Made by a program: the position numbers and the translations under genes. A DNA stretch of 41,345 nucleotides from Eubacteriales bacterium (GTDB lineage Bacteria; Bacillota; Clostridia; Acetivibrionales; JANLFN01): positions 1 through 41,345 of the forward strand of contig JANLFN010000021.1 in the NCBI GenBank assembly GCA_024655885.1, given 5' to 3'. The notes beneath the pieces were generated by a model. The model was not told the origin of the DNA. It was given only the letters and a program-made list of their open reading frames with translations, and did no database searches. Below, piece after piece: positions 24,544 through 33,990 of the stretch (positions within the stretch are counted from its first letter, which is position 1; each line of letters starts with the position of its first letter).

Positions 24544-25458
24544 TTGAACAAAGAAAGAATGGCGGTTTTGCTGGGGAATATTGTGGGCCCGGAAAACCTA
24601 AAAATCAACGAGCCCATGAAGAACCACACCTCTTTCAAAGTGGGAGGACCTGCGGATTTGCTGGTGACTCCGGCGAATGCCGGCCAGATATTAAAAATAC
24701 TGGAGATTTGCAAGGACCAAGAGATTCCTTTTTTAGTCATGGGAAACGGCACCAATCTGGTAGTAAGAGATAAAGGGTTCCGGGGAGTGGCAATAAAGAT
24801 TTTTGACAGGTTCGGCAAATATTCTGTCAATAATAATATTTTGGAGGCGGAGGCGGGGATACTCCTTTCAAAGCTGTCCAACATCGCCTTAAGGCATGGG
24901 CTGACAGGGTTGGAGTTTGCTTCGGGAATACCGGGGACCCTTGGCGGGGCTGTTGTGATGAACGCAGGCGCCTATGGCGGTGAAATGAAGAATGTGGTTG
25001 TAAAAACGGAATATATTGATTTAAACGGGAATATAAAAACCATCACCCATGATCAGCACCGGTTCGGATATAGAACAAGCATTTTTCAGGAAGAAGGCGG
25101 GGTTGTCCTGAAGTCCCAAATCAAACTGGGTCAGGGGATAAAAGAGGAAATTGAGGCGTCCATGGAAGAACTCGCAAGGAAGAGGAAAGAGAAACAGCCC
25201 CTTCACATGCCCAGCGCGGGAAGTGTTTTCAAAAGACCCGAGGGGTATTATGCAGGGAAGCTTATAGAGGACTGCGGGATGAAAGGCTTTAGGATAGGCG
25301 GGGCAGAGGTTTCAACCCTGCACTGCGGTTTTATCGTCAATACAGGCAATGCTTCCGCTTCGGATGTGATCCGTTTAATTCAACACATACAGAATGCCGT
25401 TAAAATGAAATTCGGAGTGGAATTGGAGACCGAAGTCAGGATTGTAGGAGAGGAATAA
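24544..25458 (+). CDS. murB: UDP-N-acetylenolpyruvoylglucosamine reductase MurB
   Basis: 304 residues from TTG 24544, preferred over ATG 24520 because GAGGAG lies 8 bases before the TTG and the product then starts [10 protein letters not shown] like relatives. FAD-binding motifs are [15 protein letters not shown] and [26 protein letters not shown]. The catalytic serine lies in [11 protein letters not shown], followed by [21 protein letters not shown]. It makes UDP-MurNAc for peptidoglycan. rapZ follows after 5 bases. Confidence 0.95.
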   Translation: MNKERMAVLLGNIVGPENLKINEPMKNHTSFKVGGPADLLVTPANAGQILKILEICKDQEIPFLVMGNGTNLVVRDKGFRGVAIKIFDRFGKYSVNNNILEAEAGILLSKLSNIALRHGLTGLEFASGIPGTLGGAVVMNAGAYGGEMKNVVVKTEYIDLNGNIKTITHDQHRFGYRTSIFQEEGGVVLKSQIKLGQGIKEEIEASMEELARKRKEKQPLHMPSAGSVFKRPEGYYAGKLIEDCGMKGFRIGGAEVSTLHCGFIVNTGNASASDVIRLIQHIQNAVKMKFGVELETEVRIVGEE

Positions 25459-25463
25459 GATCC

Positions 25464-26339
25464 ATGAGGTTTATCATAATCACAGGCTTGTCGGGTGCCG
25501 GCAAAAGCCAGGCTGTTAAATGCCTTGAAGATTTGGGTTTTTTTTGTGTAGACAATCTTCCCCCCGCGCTGATTCCGAAGTTTGCGGAAATCTGTTTTCA
25601 GAGCAGGGATAAAATGGACAAGATAGCCCTTGTGATCGACGTAAGGGGAAAGGGGCTGCTCAATGATTTGTTTCCCGGTTTGAGCACACTGGAAGAACTG
25701 GGGTTTTCCTATGAAATTTTATTTCTTGAGGCGTCGGACGAGGCGCTGATAAAAAGATACAAGGAAAGCCGGCGCATTCATCCCCTTGCCCGGGATGGGC
25801 GGCTGCTCAATGGGATCCGGGAGGAGCGCAGGCTGCTTCACGAAATAAAGAGCAGGGCAAACCATATCATAGACACCTCAAGCCTCACTCCCAGGCAGTT
25901 AAGAGAGGAAATCACGGGCCTGGTGGTGGAGGGGAAAAGTTTTGAGAGGCTTATCATCAATATCATTTCCTTTGGGTTCAAATACGGCATACCGGCCGAC
26001 TGCGACCTGGTATTCGACGTGAGGTTCATTCCCAACCCTTATTATGTCAATTCCATGAAAAAGCTGTCGGGTAAAAGTGAGACGGTAAGGGAATATGTGC
26101 TGCAGTGGAGAGAAACGGAGGAGTTCCTGAACAAACTTGGCGACATGCTGGAGTTCCTTATCCCCAACTACATTAAAGAGGGAAAATCCCAGCTTGTCAT
26201 CGGGGTGGGCTGCACGGGCGGAAAGCACAGGTCGGTGGTTATTGGGGATGCACTGTATAAAATGCTCATAGAAAAGCAGCACAGGGTGGTCATAGACCAC
26301 AGGGACATTGATAAAGATAACAGAGGTGCGGCCAGATGA
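25464..26339 (+). CDS. rapZ: RNase adapter / nucleotide-binding protein RapZ (YvcJ)
   Basis: 291 residues. Walker A GLSGAGKS at 8-15, LVIDVRG as Walker B region, and the C-terminal signature [14 protein letters not shown]. In Enterobacteria RapZ senses glucosamine-6-P and directs RNase E; in Bacillus the homologue YvcJ has GTPase activity and its role is less clear. It overlaps yvcK by four bases, the conserved pairing. Confidence 0.94.
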   Translation: MRFIIITGLSGAGKSQAVKCLEDLGFFCVDNLPPALIPKFAEICFQSRDKMDKIALVIDVRGKGLLNDLFPGLSTLEELGFSYEILFLEASDEALIKRYKESRRIHPLARDGRLLNGIREERRLLHEIKSRANHIIDTSSLTPRQLREEITGLVVEGKSFERLIINIISFGFKYGIPADCDLVFDVRFIPNPYYVNSMKKLSGKSETVREYVLQWRETEEFLNKLGDMLEFLIPNYIKEGKSQLVIGVGCTGGKHRSVVIGDALYKMLIEKQHRVVIDHRDIDKDNRGAAR

Positions 26340-27664
26340 AAATATGGGATTGGTTCAGGCCGGGTATCAGGATTAAGCGCTTTATTTTGCTAGGCATGGT
26401 GGGAATCGGTTGCATCAGCATCGGTTTGTCCTTTATGCTGACTGAAATCTATTTAAGCCTTCTGAAAATGGTTTTGTCCGTTCTTTTAATCATATCCGGC
26501 CTGGTGTTTGTGTTTTTATCCATCAGGTATATAACCAGAACTTTTTTTCATGCGATTTCGGGCAGCAATTTTAAAATTTCCCTTGATGCGGATCGGCTGA
26601 GCAGCCTTTTGTATGAAAGGCGGATACTGATCAAAGGCCCGAAGATTGTGGCTATAGGAGGGGGAACCGGACTTTCCACAATGCTCAGGGGACTTAAGGT
26701 TTTCAGCTCAAACATTACGGCGATTGTGACGGTGGCGGACGACGGAGGCGGGTCGGGAGTGCTGAGGCAGGACCTGGGCATCCTTCCCCCGGGGGATATA
26801 AGAAACTGCATCATGGCGCTGGCGGATACCGAGCCCATTATGGAAAAACTTCTTCAATACAGGTTCGAGGAGGGCATGCTGAAGGGACAGAGCTTCGGGA
26901 ACCTCTTTCTGGCGGCTATGCACGGAATATCCAAGAACTTTGAGGAAGCCGTGCACAAGATGAGCGATGTGCTTGCCGTTACGGGGAAGGTCCTGCCGGT
27001 GACCCTGCAGGATATCATGCTGTGCGCGGAAATGGAAGATGGCTCCCGGGTGTGCGGCGAGTCCAGCATATCCAAGTACGGCAGTGTCCATAAAAGCAGG
27101 ATCAAGAGGGTATACCTGGAGCCTCAAAACGTGGCTCCCCTGGCGGACGCCATCGATTCCATCAACGAGGCGGATGTAATCATCCTTGGCCCCGGCAGCT
27201 TGTACACCAGCATTATTCCCAACCTGATCGTGGACGGCGTGTGCGATGCCATCAAAAAATCCAATGCGGTCAAAATCTATGTGTGCAATGTGATGACCCA
27301 GCCCGGCGAAACCGAGGGCTATACGGTCTTTGACCACATTAAGGCCATACAGGAGCATTCCTACGGCGAGATCATAGACTACTGCATTGTAAATACGGCT
27401 GAGATTCCCGAAGAGCTGAAGCAAAGGTACCTGGAGGACGGAGCTGAAACGGTCAAGGTGGATTATGACCTGATTGCCAAGGCGGGGATAAAGGTGATCG
27501 GTGCGGATTTTGTCAGTGTGAGGAACAACCTTATAAGGCACAACTCCAAAAAGCTGGCGGAAGTTATCGTGGAGCTTATTGCGGAGACGGTGCTTGCCAA
27601 GGATAAGAAGAGAATAATAGACTATTATTATGTAAAAGATAGGCTCAAGAAGATTATATCGTAA
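26336..27664 (+). CDS. yvcK: Gluconeogenesis factor YvcK/GlmR
   Basis: 442 residues. There are two N-terminal membrane segments (about 13-37 and 42-62) absent from the Bacillus protein, then the CofD-like domain starting [17 protein letters not shown], with [27 protein letters not shown]. It binds UDP-GlcNAc and steers carbon into cell-wall precursors during gluconeogenic growth (established for Bacillus and Mycobacterium). The added membrane anchor suggests it works at the membrane here. Confidence 0.94.
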   Translation: MKIWDWFRPGIRIKRFILLGMVGIGCISIGLSFMLTEIYLSLLKMVLSVLLIISGLVFVFLSIRYITRTFFHAISGSNFKISLDADRLSSLLYERRILIKGPKIVAIGGGTGLSTMLRGLKVFSSNITAIVTVADDGGGSGVLRQDLGILPPGDIRNCIMALADTEPIMEKLLQYRFEEGMLKGQSFGNLFLAAMHGISKNFEEAVHKMSDVLAVTGKVLPVTLQDIMLCAEMEDGSRVCGESSISKYGSVHKSRIKRVYLEPQNVAPLADAIDSINEADVIILGPGSLYTSIIPNLIVDGVCDAIKKSNAVKIYVCNVMTQPGETEGYTVFDHIKAIQEHSYGEIIDYCIVNTAEIPEELKQRYLEDGAETVKVDYDLIAKAGIKVIGADFVSVRNNLIRHNSKKLAEVIVELIAETVLAKDKKRIIDYYYVKDRLKKIIS

Positions 27665-27686
27665 CAAGTCCGGAGGTTTGTGCACC

Positions 27687-29648
27687 ATGGAATTCGGAAA
27701 GTCCTGCTGGCGGACTTTTGAGCAGGGGATAGAAAAGGAATGGCTTTTAACCAATGGAATAGGAGGATTTGCGTGTTCCACCGTCATCGGGGCAAACACC
27801 CGCAGGTATCATGGCCTGCTGGTGGCCTCCCTGAGGCCGCCGGTTGAAAGGCACCTCATATTGTCGAAGCTGGATGAGAGCATAACGATAAATGGGAAGT
27901 CCTACAACCTGTATTGCTTTAAAACCCCGGACTATACCATGAAGGGCTATGTCCATCTGCAAAGGTTTGAAATCAATCCCATCCCTACCTTTGTCTACAG
28001 TGTGGAGGACCTATGGATGGAGAAGAAAGTATGCTTGGTATACGGCGAAAACACCGTCGTTGTCCTGTATCACGTGATTGCCGGGTCCCAGGGCTCCAGT
28101 CTGATGCTGACTCCCCTTGTGAATTTCAGGGACTATCATCAAAACTCATCCAGGGAACATATGCGCTTCACCCAAAGGAACGACGGCAATAGGGTATGGA
28201 TCAGGCCCTACGAAAACAATCCCCATATTCAGATGTACTGCAGCGACGGGAAATATATCCGGAGGGAAGACACCTATTTTTTGAACATGGAATATCCCGT
28301 TGAACGCGAAAGGGGACTGCCTTCCGTCGAGGACCATTATATTCCGGGAAGCTTTGAAGTCAGGCTGAACCCCGGCGACAACAGGTATATCACGGTGGTC
28401 GCCACGGTGGAGGAAAAGCTTCAGGAGTATGACGGGCTTTCGGTAATAGACGAGGAGGAAAAGAGAATAGGGAAGGTGGTAGCTGCCGCCGGATATGGGG
28501 ATGCCTTCGCAAAAAGACTGGTGTCCGCCGCCGACAATTTTATTGTACTCAGGAAATCCACCGGTTCAAAGACCATCCTGGCCGGTTACCCGTGGTTTAC
28601 CGATTGGGGAAGGGATGCCATGATCGCTTTTACAGGCTTGACCCTTGTGACCAGGCGCTTCGACGATGCAAGGGAAATACTGCTTACCTTTGCCCAACAT
28701 GTAAGGGATGGGCTCATCCCCAACATGTTTCCCGACGGGGGGACCGAACCCGTTTACAACAGCGTGGATGCCGCCCTGTGGTATTTCGAAGCGGTCTGGA
28801 AGTACATAGGGTACACCAAAGACTATGGGTTTGTACAAAACCGCCTGTACCCCGTTTTAAAGGAAATAATCCGTTCCTATGCCAGGGGGACCCGGTTCAA
28901 TATCAAAATGGATGAGGACTGTCTCATTTCGGCAGGAGATCCGGAAACACAGCTCACCTGGATGGACGCCAAGGCCGGGGGCCGGGCTGTTACGCCGCGG
29001 CACGGGAAGGCGGTGGAAATCAACGCCTTATGGTACAATGCGCTAAAGGTGATGAGCACCCTCTCAAGGGCATTCGGAGAGGACAGCCCGCCTCTGGAAA
29101 GTATGGGGGAAAGGGTGCGGGAAGCCTTTGTAAAATGCTTTTGGAATGAGGACAAACAGTGCTTATACGATGTTGTGAACGGTGAATACCGGGATGACAG
29201 GGTAAGGCCCAACCAGGTGCTGGCGGTCAGTCTGTCCTACCCGGTTTTGGAAGGGGAACGGGCCGGAAAAGTTGTGGAACGGGTGTGGAAGGAGCTCTAC
29301 ACCCCCTATGGGTTGAGAAGCCTGTCGCCGGAGTCCCCGGACTATAGGGGCGTGTATGCGGGGGATCCGTTCAGCAGGGACAGCGCCTATCACCAGGGCA
29401 CCGTGTGGGCATGGCTTCTTGGACCGTTTATTACCGCCTATTTCAGAACAAAGGGGCATACAGAGGAGAGCCGGCAGGTTGCCCGGATGCTTATAAGCCC
29501 GTTGAAGGACCACTTATATGACGCATGCCTTAACAGCATATCCGAAATCTTCGACGGGGATGAGCCTTATAGACCCAGGGGCTGTTTTGCCCAGGCCTGG
29601 AGTGTGGGTGAAATCCTGAGGGCTTATATTGAGGATGTGGGTGTGTAA
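27687..29648 (+). CDS. Bacterial-type glycogen debranching enzyme (amylo-alpha-1,6-glucosidase)
   Basis: 653 residues from ATG 27687 (CGGAGG 10 bases upstream; an in-frame TTG at 27678 lies too close to the ribosome site). The N-terminal GDE_N domain begins WLLTNGIGGFACSTVIGANTRRYHGLLVA. The C-terminal (alpha/alpha)6 barrel (GDE_C, GH133) has AGYPWFTDWGRDAMIAFTGLTL, SAGDPETQLTWMDAK and YHQGTVWAWLLGPF. It removes alpha-1,6 stubs from glycogen. Lying between yvcK and whiA is unusual; it is separated from whiA by a small hairpin at 29648-29669. Confidence 0.92.
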   Translation: MEFGKSCWRTFEQGIEKEWLLTNGIGGFACSTVIGANTRRYHGLLVASLRPPVERHLILSKLDESITINGKSYNLYCFKTPDYTMKGYVHLQRFEINPIPTFVYSVEDLWMEKKVCLVYGENTVVVLYHVIAGSQGSSLMLTPLVNFRDYHQNSSREHMRFTQRNDGNRVWIRPYENNPHIQMYCSDGKYIRREDTYFLNMEYPVERERGLPSVEDHYIPGSFEVRLNPGDNRYITVVATVEEKLQEYDGLSVIDEEEKRIGKVVAAAGYGDAFAKRLVSAADNFIVLRKSTGSKTILAGYPWFTDWGRDAMIAFTGLTLVTRRFDDAREILLTFAQHVRDGLIPNMFPDGGTEPVYNSVDAALWYFEAVWKYIGYTKDYGFVQNRLYPVLKEIIRSYARGTRFNIKMDEDCLISAGDPETQLTWMDAKAGGRAVTPRHGKAVEINALWYNALKVMSTLSRAFGEDSPPLESMGERVREAFVKCFWNEDKQCLYDVVNGEYRDDRVRPNQVLAVSLSYPVLEGERAGKVVERVWKELYTPYGLRSLSPESPDYRGVYAGDPFSRDSAYHQGTVWAWLLGPFITAYFRTKGHTEESRQVARMLISPLKDHLYDACLNSISEIFDGDEPYRPRGCFAQAWSVGEILRAYIEDVGV

Positions 29649-29672
29649 TGCCCCTTTCACAAGGGGTATTTG
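29648..29672 (+). terminator. Small hairpin behind the debranching enzyme
   Basis: ATGCCCCTT and AAGGGGTAT pair at 8 of 9 positions around TCAC, followed by TTTG only. A weak or partial terminator that would uncouple whiA from the genes upstream. A possible promoter follows: TTGTTT 29707-29712 and TATGCT 29731-29736, 18 apart. Confidence 0.5.
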
Positions 29673-29791
29673 CAATGAATGGCTGGTTGTGGCATATGGA
29701 TCAGTGTTGTTTGGTTTATTCCCTTAGAGGTATGCTTTCCAACGGGAGCCTTTTGCAAAAAAATATAGAATAACCGGATGGGGTGAAGGAT

Positions 29792-30760
29792 TTGTCATTC
29801 TCATCAGCAGTAAAAAATGAAATATGCAGGCTGGAGACAGGCTGCAAGGCGTGCCTCCTTGCCGAGCTGGCCGCGGTGATTGCCATAAGCGGCACCATAA
29901 GGCTTATAAACGACAGGGACTTGAGCATCCGCATCGTCACCGAAAATGCCGCTTTTGCCAGAAGGGTTTTTTCCATAATAAAGAAGGTATATAACATTTA
30001 CCCTGAAGTGATTATCAGGAAATGCAATAAGCTTAAAAAGCACGTTTTGTATACCTTGGTCATCCCTTCTTCCATGGGCGCGAAAAGGGTGCTTGAGGAT
30101 GTAAAGATCACCTTTGAAAAAAAAGACGGAAATGAAAAGGCCGTCTACAATCTGGATTTGAAAGGCTTTTTAAAGAAGCCCTGCTGTAAAAAATCCTATT
30201 TAAGAGGCGCTTTTCTCGCAGGAGGGTCCATAAGCGACCCTGAAAAGACGTACCACCTGGAGATAACCTGCCACAGCATGGACCTGGCAGTGAAAGTAAG
30301 GGATTTCATCAACCGGTATCACCTGAATGCAAAGGTCATTAAAAGAAAAGCAAACTTTGTGGCCTACATTAAAGAAGGAGAGAATATCGTAGATTTTTTA
30401 AACATCATTGGCGCCCATTCTTCCCTGCTGGAGCTGGAAAACGTGAGAATACTCAAGGAAATGCGCAACAATGTGAACAGGATAGTCAACTGCGAGACGG
30501 CAAACCTGGAGAAAACGGTGAATGCGTCGCTGCGGCAGATAGAGAATATACGTTATATCAAAGAGAAAATAGGATTTGACAGCCTGCCCAAAAACCTGAA
30601 GGAAATAGCGGAGGTGCGGTTGAACAATGAAGACGCCAATCTTAAGGAAATGGGGGAGATGCTGGTCCCGCCCCTGGGGAAGTCCGGTGTCAACCACAGG
30701 CTGCGCAAACTGGATAAAATTGCAGAAAATCTTAGAAGCAGGAAAGGAGACAACAAATGA
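29792..30760 (+). CDS. whiA: Sporulation/cell-division regulator WhiA
   Basis: 322 residues from TTG 29792, giving the usual start [13 protein letters not shown]; a GTG at 29783 would add MKD. The N-terminal part is the degenerate LAGLIDADG homing-endonuclease fold ([26 protein letters not shown]). The C-terminal helix-turn-helix ends [24 protein letters not shown]. In Bacillus it affects division and chromosome segregation; in Streptomyces, sporulation. It overlaps the HPr gene by four bases. Confidence 0.95.
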   Translation: MSFSSAVKNEICRLETGCKACLLAELAAVIAISGTIRLINDRDLSIRIVTENAAFARRVFSIIKKVYNIYPEVIIRKCNKLKKHVLYTLVIPSSMGAKRVLEDVKITFEKKDGNEKAVYNLDLKGFLKKPCCKKSYLRGAFLAGGSISDPEKTYHLEITCHSMDLAVKVRDFINRYHLNAKVIKRKANFVAYIKEGENIVDFLNIIGAHSSLLELENVRILKEMRNNVNRIVNCETANLEKTVNASLRQIENIRYIKEKIGFDSLPKNLKEIAEVRLNNEDANLKEMGEMLVPPLGKSGVNHRLRKLDKIAENLRSRKGDNK

Positions 30761-31020
30761 TAGAAAGTATTGTTGAAATATCCAATCCAACAGGGCTGGA
30801 TGCGAGGCCTGCCGCGTTGTTCGTAAAAACGGCGGGGAAATTCATGTCGGAGATATGGATAACCAAAGGAGAGAAAAGGGTAAACGCCAAAAGCATCATG
30901 GGGTTGATGTCACTGGCCGTTTCAAAGGGGGAAACGGTGACCGTCGGTGCCCAGGGGGAAGATGAGGAACACGCGGTCAGGGAACTGGTGGAATTGATCA
31001 CTACCGGGTTTGGAGAATAA
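30757..31020 (+). CDS. HPr/Crh-like regulatory phosphocarrier with Asp15
   Basis: 87 residues. The fold is that of HPr: [22 protein letters not shown] and [19 protein letters not shown]. Position 15, His in HPr (phosphorylated by enzyme I) and Gln in Bacillus Crh, is Asp here (codon at 30799-30801). Ser46, the HprK/P site, is kept. So it cannot carry phosphate for sugar uptake and is most likely a regulator in the Crh manner, binding CcpA or other partners when Ser46 is phosphorylated. Its place behind whiA matches crh in Bacillus. Confidence 0.9.
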   Translation: MIESIVEISNPTGLDARPAALFVKTAGKFMSEIWITKGEKRVNAKSIMGLMSLAVSKGETVTVGAQGEDEEHAVRELVELITTGFGE

Positions 31021-31075
31021 ACAGGAATGCCCTGTTGGGGATGAACATAGAAGCATGAACACAAATGTCGGGCTT

Positions 31076-31102
31076 TGTCGCTTTAGGGCGACATCTTTTT
31101 TT
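31076..31102 (+). terminator. Terminator of the rapZ-yvcK-whiA-HPr block
   Basis: TGTCGC (31076-31081) pairs with GCGACA (31088-31093), followed by TCTTTTTTTA. Confidence 0.8.
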
Positions 31103-31244
31103 ATTCCTACAGAAAATTACAATATTCTATGAAGGGTTTTAATGGGGCAGTGAAGAAGTAATATTACCGGAGTTGATTTATGGACAGGCTTGGTCCTGGG
31201 ATGTCAGCTCTCAACTTTTAACGGATTAGCGGAGGAGGATTCAT

Positions 31245-31583
31245 TTGCAGATAAAACTTTCCAACAGGGGGACAACGCTGATAGTAAGTATTTTAGGGGA
31301 ACTGGACCATCATTCCGGTGAAGATGTCCGGAACAAGGTTGACGGAGAAATTATCAAGTCCACAACCAAAAATGTAATCTTTGATTTTGGGAAAGTAAAC
31401 TTTATGGACAGCTCGGGAATAGGGGTCATCATGGGGCGGTTTAAAAACATACAGAAATTGAACGGGAAAATGGCCGTTATCAACCTGAGCCAGCAAATAA
31501 GGCGTATTTTTGAAATGTCGGGACTGTTGAAATTTATTCCGGTGTACGATAATATAGACAGCGCTCTTCGTGAATTTGAATAA
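31245..31583 (+). CDS. spoIIAA: Anti-anti-sigma factor SpoIIAA
   Basis: 112 residues from TTG 31245, with GGAGGAGG upstream. STAS-domain protein that, when unphosphorylated, frees sigma-F from SpoIIAB. The phosphorylation site is Ser57 in NFMDSSGIGVIMGRFK, matching Ser58 of Bacillus. Unlike the tightly packed Bacillus operon, spoIIAB follows only after 187 bases. Confidence 0.94.
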   Translation: MQIKLSNRGTTLIVSILGELDHHSGEDVRNKVDGEIIKSTTKNVIFDFGKVNFMDSSGIGVIMGRFKNIQKLNGKMAVINLSQQIRRIFEMSGLLKFIPVYDNIDSALREFE

Positions 31584-31608
31584 GGATACTGCGTATTCAA
31601 AAGCTCCA

Positions 31609-31650
31609 TCATTATAAAAGGTTTTTGCCACCGACATGTTTTTATAATGA
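31609..31650. promoter_or_regulatory. Inverted repeat between spoIIAA and spoIIAB
   Basis: TCATTATAAAA (31609-31619) and TTTTATAATGA (31640-31650) are perfect complements, 20 bases apart. Too AT-rich and without a T run to be a good terminator. It could tune the ratio of SpoIIAA to SpoIIAB or be an operator. Confidence 0.5.
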
Positions 31651-31770
31651 GCGCGGTTTAAAATTCAATATTTCCATAAGGTAAACTGCGCGAATTTCAT
31701 CGGTAACTGCCTTGATTTAATTCTAACTTTAAAGTGCGTTAACGATACAAATGGTAAGGGAGAGAAATGT

Positions 31771-32208
31771 ATGAAACCGATCAACGAAATGAGAATAGAG
31801 TTTTTAAGCAAATCAAGCAATGAGTCTTTTGCCAGGGTTGTGGCAGCCGCCTTCGTATCCCAGCTGGACCCGACCCTGGAGGAGCTGGCCGATGTTAAAA
31901 CCGCAGTGTCTGAAGCGGTCACAAATTCCATCATTCACGGGTATGAAAATAAAAGCGGGTATGTGAAAATGAGCTGCACCCTGTACGGGGATTCGGTTGT
32001 CATCGCCGTATCCGACGAGGGCAAAGGGATCGAAGATGTTGAACTGGCCAGGCAGCCTCTGTACACCTCCAAACCCGATATGGAAAGGTCCGGCATGGGA
32101 TTTACCGTGATGGAAAGCTTTATGGACAGGGTAGAAGTGGTCTCGGAGCCGGGCAGAGGGACCACGGTTACAATGTATAAAACTTTTAAATCCCTGGGAA
32201 ATAAATAG
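31771..32208 (+). CDS. spoIIAB: Anti-sigma F factor and kinase SpoIIAB
   Basis: 145 residues. GHKL ATPase: N box [16 protein letters not shown]1 box [14 protein letters not shown]2 box [17 protein letters not shown]. It holds sigma-F inactive and phosphorylates SpoIIAA on Ser57. RBS AAGGGAGAG precedes ATG 31771. A 160-base gap to sigF follows. Confidence 0.95.
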   Translation: MKPINEMRIEFLSKSSNESFARVVAAAFVSQLDPTLEELADVKTAVSEAVTNSIIHGYENKSGYVKMSCTLYGDSVVIAVSDEGKGIEDVELARQPLYTSKPDMERSGMGFTVMESFMDRVEVVSEPGRGTTVTMYKTFKSLGNK

Positions 32209-32368
32209 CCTTATGCTTAAAGTATTTATTTTTTTGATCTAAAATGTAAATAATAAACAAATAAAATAATTATTGGATATTAATAATTCTGCTTTTATCC
32301 ATGGCTGCTTCATTTGCGTTTTGATTGCCGCTTTGTCACAGGAGTGCTGAGAAAGGTTCAGGTAAATT

Positions 32369-33109
32369 ATGAATGATCTGTTCGACGGAAATACGGTGGA
32401 TTTAATAAAGAAGGCCAAGGCCGGAGACAAAGAAGCTCAATCCCTGCTGGTGGAAAAAAATGTGGGTCTGGTATGGAGTGTCGTAAAGAGATTTCAAAAC
32501 AGGGGCTATGAGGCGGAAGACCTTTTCCAGATCGGGTGCATAGGGCTTATCAAGGCCATAAACAAATTTGATAACTCCTTTGAGGTGAGGCTGTCAACCT
32601 ACGCCGTACCCATGATTATCGGCGAGATAAAAAGGTTTATCCGGGATGACGGCATCATAAAAGTCAGCCGTTCCCTCAAGGAGACCTCCAACAAGGCCAG
32701 GGTCACAAAAGAGGTCATGAGCAAGGAACTGGGCCGGGAGCCTTCCATCAGTGAAATGGCGGAACGTATGGGCACTGCTCCTGAAGAGCTTGTAATGGCC
32801 ATGGAAGCGGCATGTTCTCCCGAGTCTTTGTACAACGCCGTGGGAGAGGGGGACAACAATTCGGTGCTACTGATCGACAGGCTTAATGTGGAGGGCGAAA
32901 ATAATGAAATCGATTTGATCGATAAGATCGCATTAAGGCAGATTGTGGAAAACCTGAAGCCCCGCGAAAAACAAATCATCATCCTCCGGTATTTTAAGGA
33001 AAAAACCCAGGTCCAGATATCCAAAATGCTGGGAATTTCCCAGGTGCAGGTTTCCCGCATTGAAAAGAAAATACTTGAGGATATCCGGCGCAAGATTGGG
33101 AACAACTGA
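32369..33109 (+). CDS. sigF: Forespore sigma factor F
   Basis: 246 residues. Region 2 has NVGLVWSVVKRFQNRGYEAEDLFQIGCIGLIKAINKFD...LSTYAVPMIIGEIKRFIRDDG; region 3 is KELGREPSISEMAERMG; region 4 has LKPREKQIIILRYFKEKTQVQISKMLGISQVQVSRIEKKIL. It directs the first forespore programme in sporulation. The ribosome site is weak (AAGG/CAGG), so translation may depend on upstream genes. The terminator at 33153 closes the operon. Confidence 0.96.
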   Translation: MNDLFDGNTVDLIKKAKAGDKEAQSLLVEKNVGLVWSVVKRFQNRGYEAEDLFQIGCIGLIKAINKFDNSFEVRLSTYAVPMIIGEIKRFIRDDGIIKVSRSLKETSNKARVTKEVMSKELGREPSISEMAERMGTAPEELVMAMEAACSPESLYNAVGEGDNNSVLLIDRLNVEGENNEIDLIDKIALRQIVENLKPREKQIIILRYFKEKTQVQISKMLGISQVQVSRIEKKILEDIRRKIGNN

Positions 33110-33152
33110 GCTCCATCCGCCTTTTAAAAAAATTTTTCAAATCTGCGTTTCC

Positions 33153-33197
33153 GCAAAAGCTCATGGACGGTTTTGGTCTATAAGCTTTTGCTTTTTT
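33153..33197 (+). terminator. Terminator of the spoIIA operon
   Basis: GCAAAAGCT (33153-33161) pairs with AGCTTTTGC (33183-33191), followed by TTTTTT. Confidence 0.85.
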
Positions 33198-33347
33198 ACT
33201 GCCTGTTTTTCTTTTGAATATTGTTTTGCTAATTTTCAAATAATATCAAATAATAGAACCATAAATAGATAATCGTAGTTTCGCTTCTGCGGTGTGGGAT
33301 TTCATCAGGATAGGATATTTTGCCTTGCAAAGATGGGAGTGTAACGG

Positions 33348-33485
33348 ATGCTGCACATATTGCCCAAGAGAAGAAGGCTGCTGTTTATCTTATTCGCGGT
33401 CTTGGCAGCTCTTCTGGTACTGGCCGTATTTATACTGTTAAATCAAAGCTATATGAAAATACCCTCCAGGGGGGTTTTCGTATAA
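33348..33485 (+). CDS. Small single-pass membrane peptide in front of spoVAC
   Basis: 45 residues: a basic start MLHILPKRRR, then one clear membrane helix (LLFILFAVLAALLVLAVFILL, about 11-31) and a short tail SYMKIPSRGVFV. GGGAG lies 9 bases before ATG 33348. The gene ends 18 bases before spoVAC, so co-expression is likely. Topology by the positive-inside rule: N-terminus in the cytoplasm. No family recognised; it is a candidate forespore membrane peptide linked to SpoVA. Confidence 0.6.
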   Translation: MLHILPKRRRLLFILFAVLAALLVLAVFILLNQSYMKIPSRGVFV

Positions 33486-33503
33486 CGAATCAAGGAGGCA
33501 GCG

Positions 33504-33947
33504 ATGCAAAAGAATTTTACAAAAGAGGATTACCGGAAATATGTTGAACAAATATCTCCTAAGTCCAAAGTTTTACGCAATGTGGTAAGAGCTTTTATTA
33601 TCGGAGGGCTGATCTGCATTGTAGGCCAATTCATAACAAACCTCTTAACCGCTTTGGGCTTAAAAAAAGACGAGTTATCCAGCATAACCACCATCATCAT
33701 GATTTTCCTCGGCGCTATTTTGACCGGCCTTAATATCTATGACGAGCTGGGAAGGTATGCGGGCGCCGGCTCCATAGTCCCCATAACCGGTTTTGCCAAC
33801 TCTATTGTTTCACCGGCCATGGAGTTTAAAAGTGAAGGATATGTCACAGGGGTGGGTGCAAAAATGTTTGTTATTGCAGGGCCTGTTATTGTATATGGTG
33901 TGGCGGCTTCCGTCGTTGTAGGGATTCTATATTACCTGATTAAGTAG
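33504..33947 (+). CDS. spoVAC: SpoVA protein SpoVAC
   Basis: 147 residues with about four membrane helices. It forms a mechanosensitive-type channel in the spore inner membrane that moves Ca-dipicolinic acid. Typical segments are YVEQISPKSKVLRNVVRAFIIGGLICIVGQF and ELGRYAGAGSIVPITGFANSIVSPAMEFKSEG. RBS AAGGAGG before ATG 33504. First large gene of the spoVA group. Confidence 0.95.
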   Translation: MQKNFTKEDYRKYVEQISPKSKVLRNVVRAFIIGGLICIVGQFITNLLTALGLKKDELSSITTIIMIFLGAILTGLNIYDELGRYAGAGSIVPITGFANSIVSPAMEFKSEGYVTGVGAKMFVIAGPVIVYGVAASVVVGILYYLIK

Positions 33948-33990
33948 CCGGGCAGGGCAGTTCAAATCTGGAAAGTTAAGAGGTGTTTAT

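Noticed and set aside
26708-27799. 363-codon minus-strand frame
   Set aside because: Antisense to yvcK; long only because of GC-rich third positions on the real strand.
31120-31244. Sigma-H promoter before spoIIAA (GAAGGGTTT ... AGTGAAG)
   Set aside because: The elements are imperfect and only 9 bases apart instead of 11-12, so not listed.
33241-33347. Sigma-G type promoter before the spoVA genes
   Set aside because: No CATNNTA-like -10 with a suitable -35 could be found by eye.
33320-33547. 75-codon plus-strand frame upstream of spoVAC
   Set aside because: Overlaps the better-supported membrane peptide in another frame, runs into spoVAC, and has no ribosome site.
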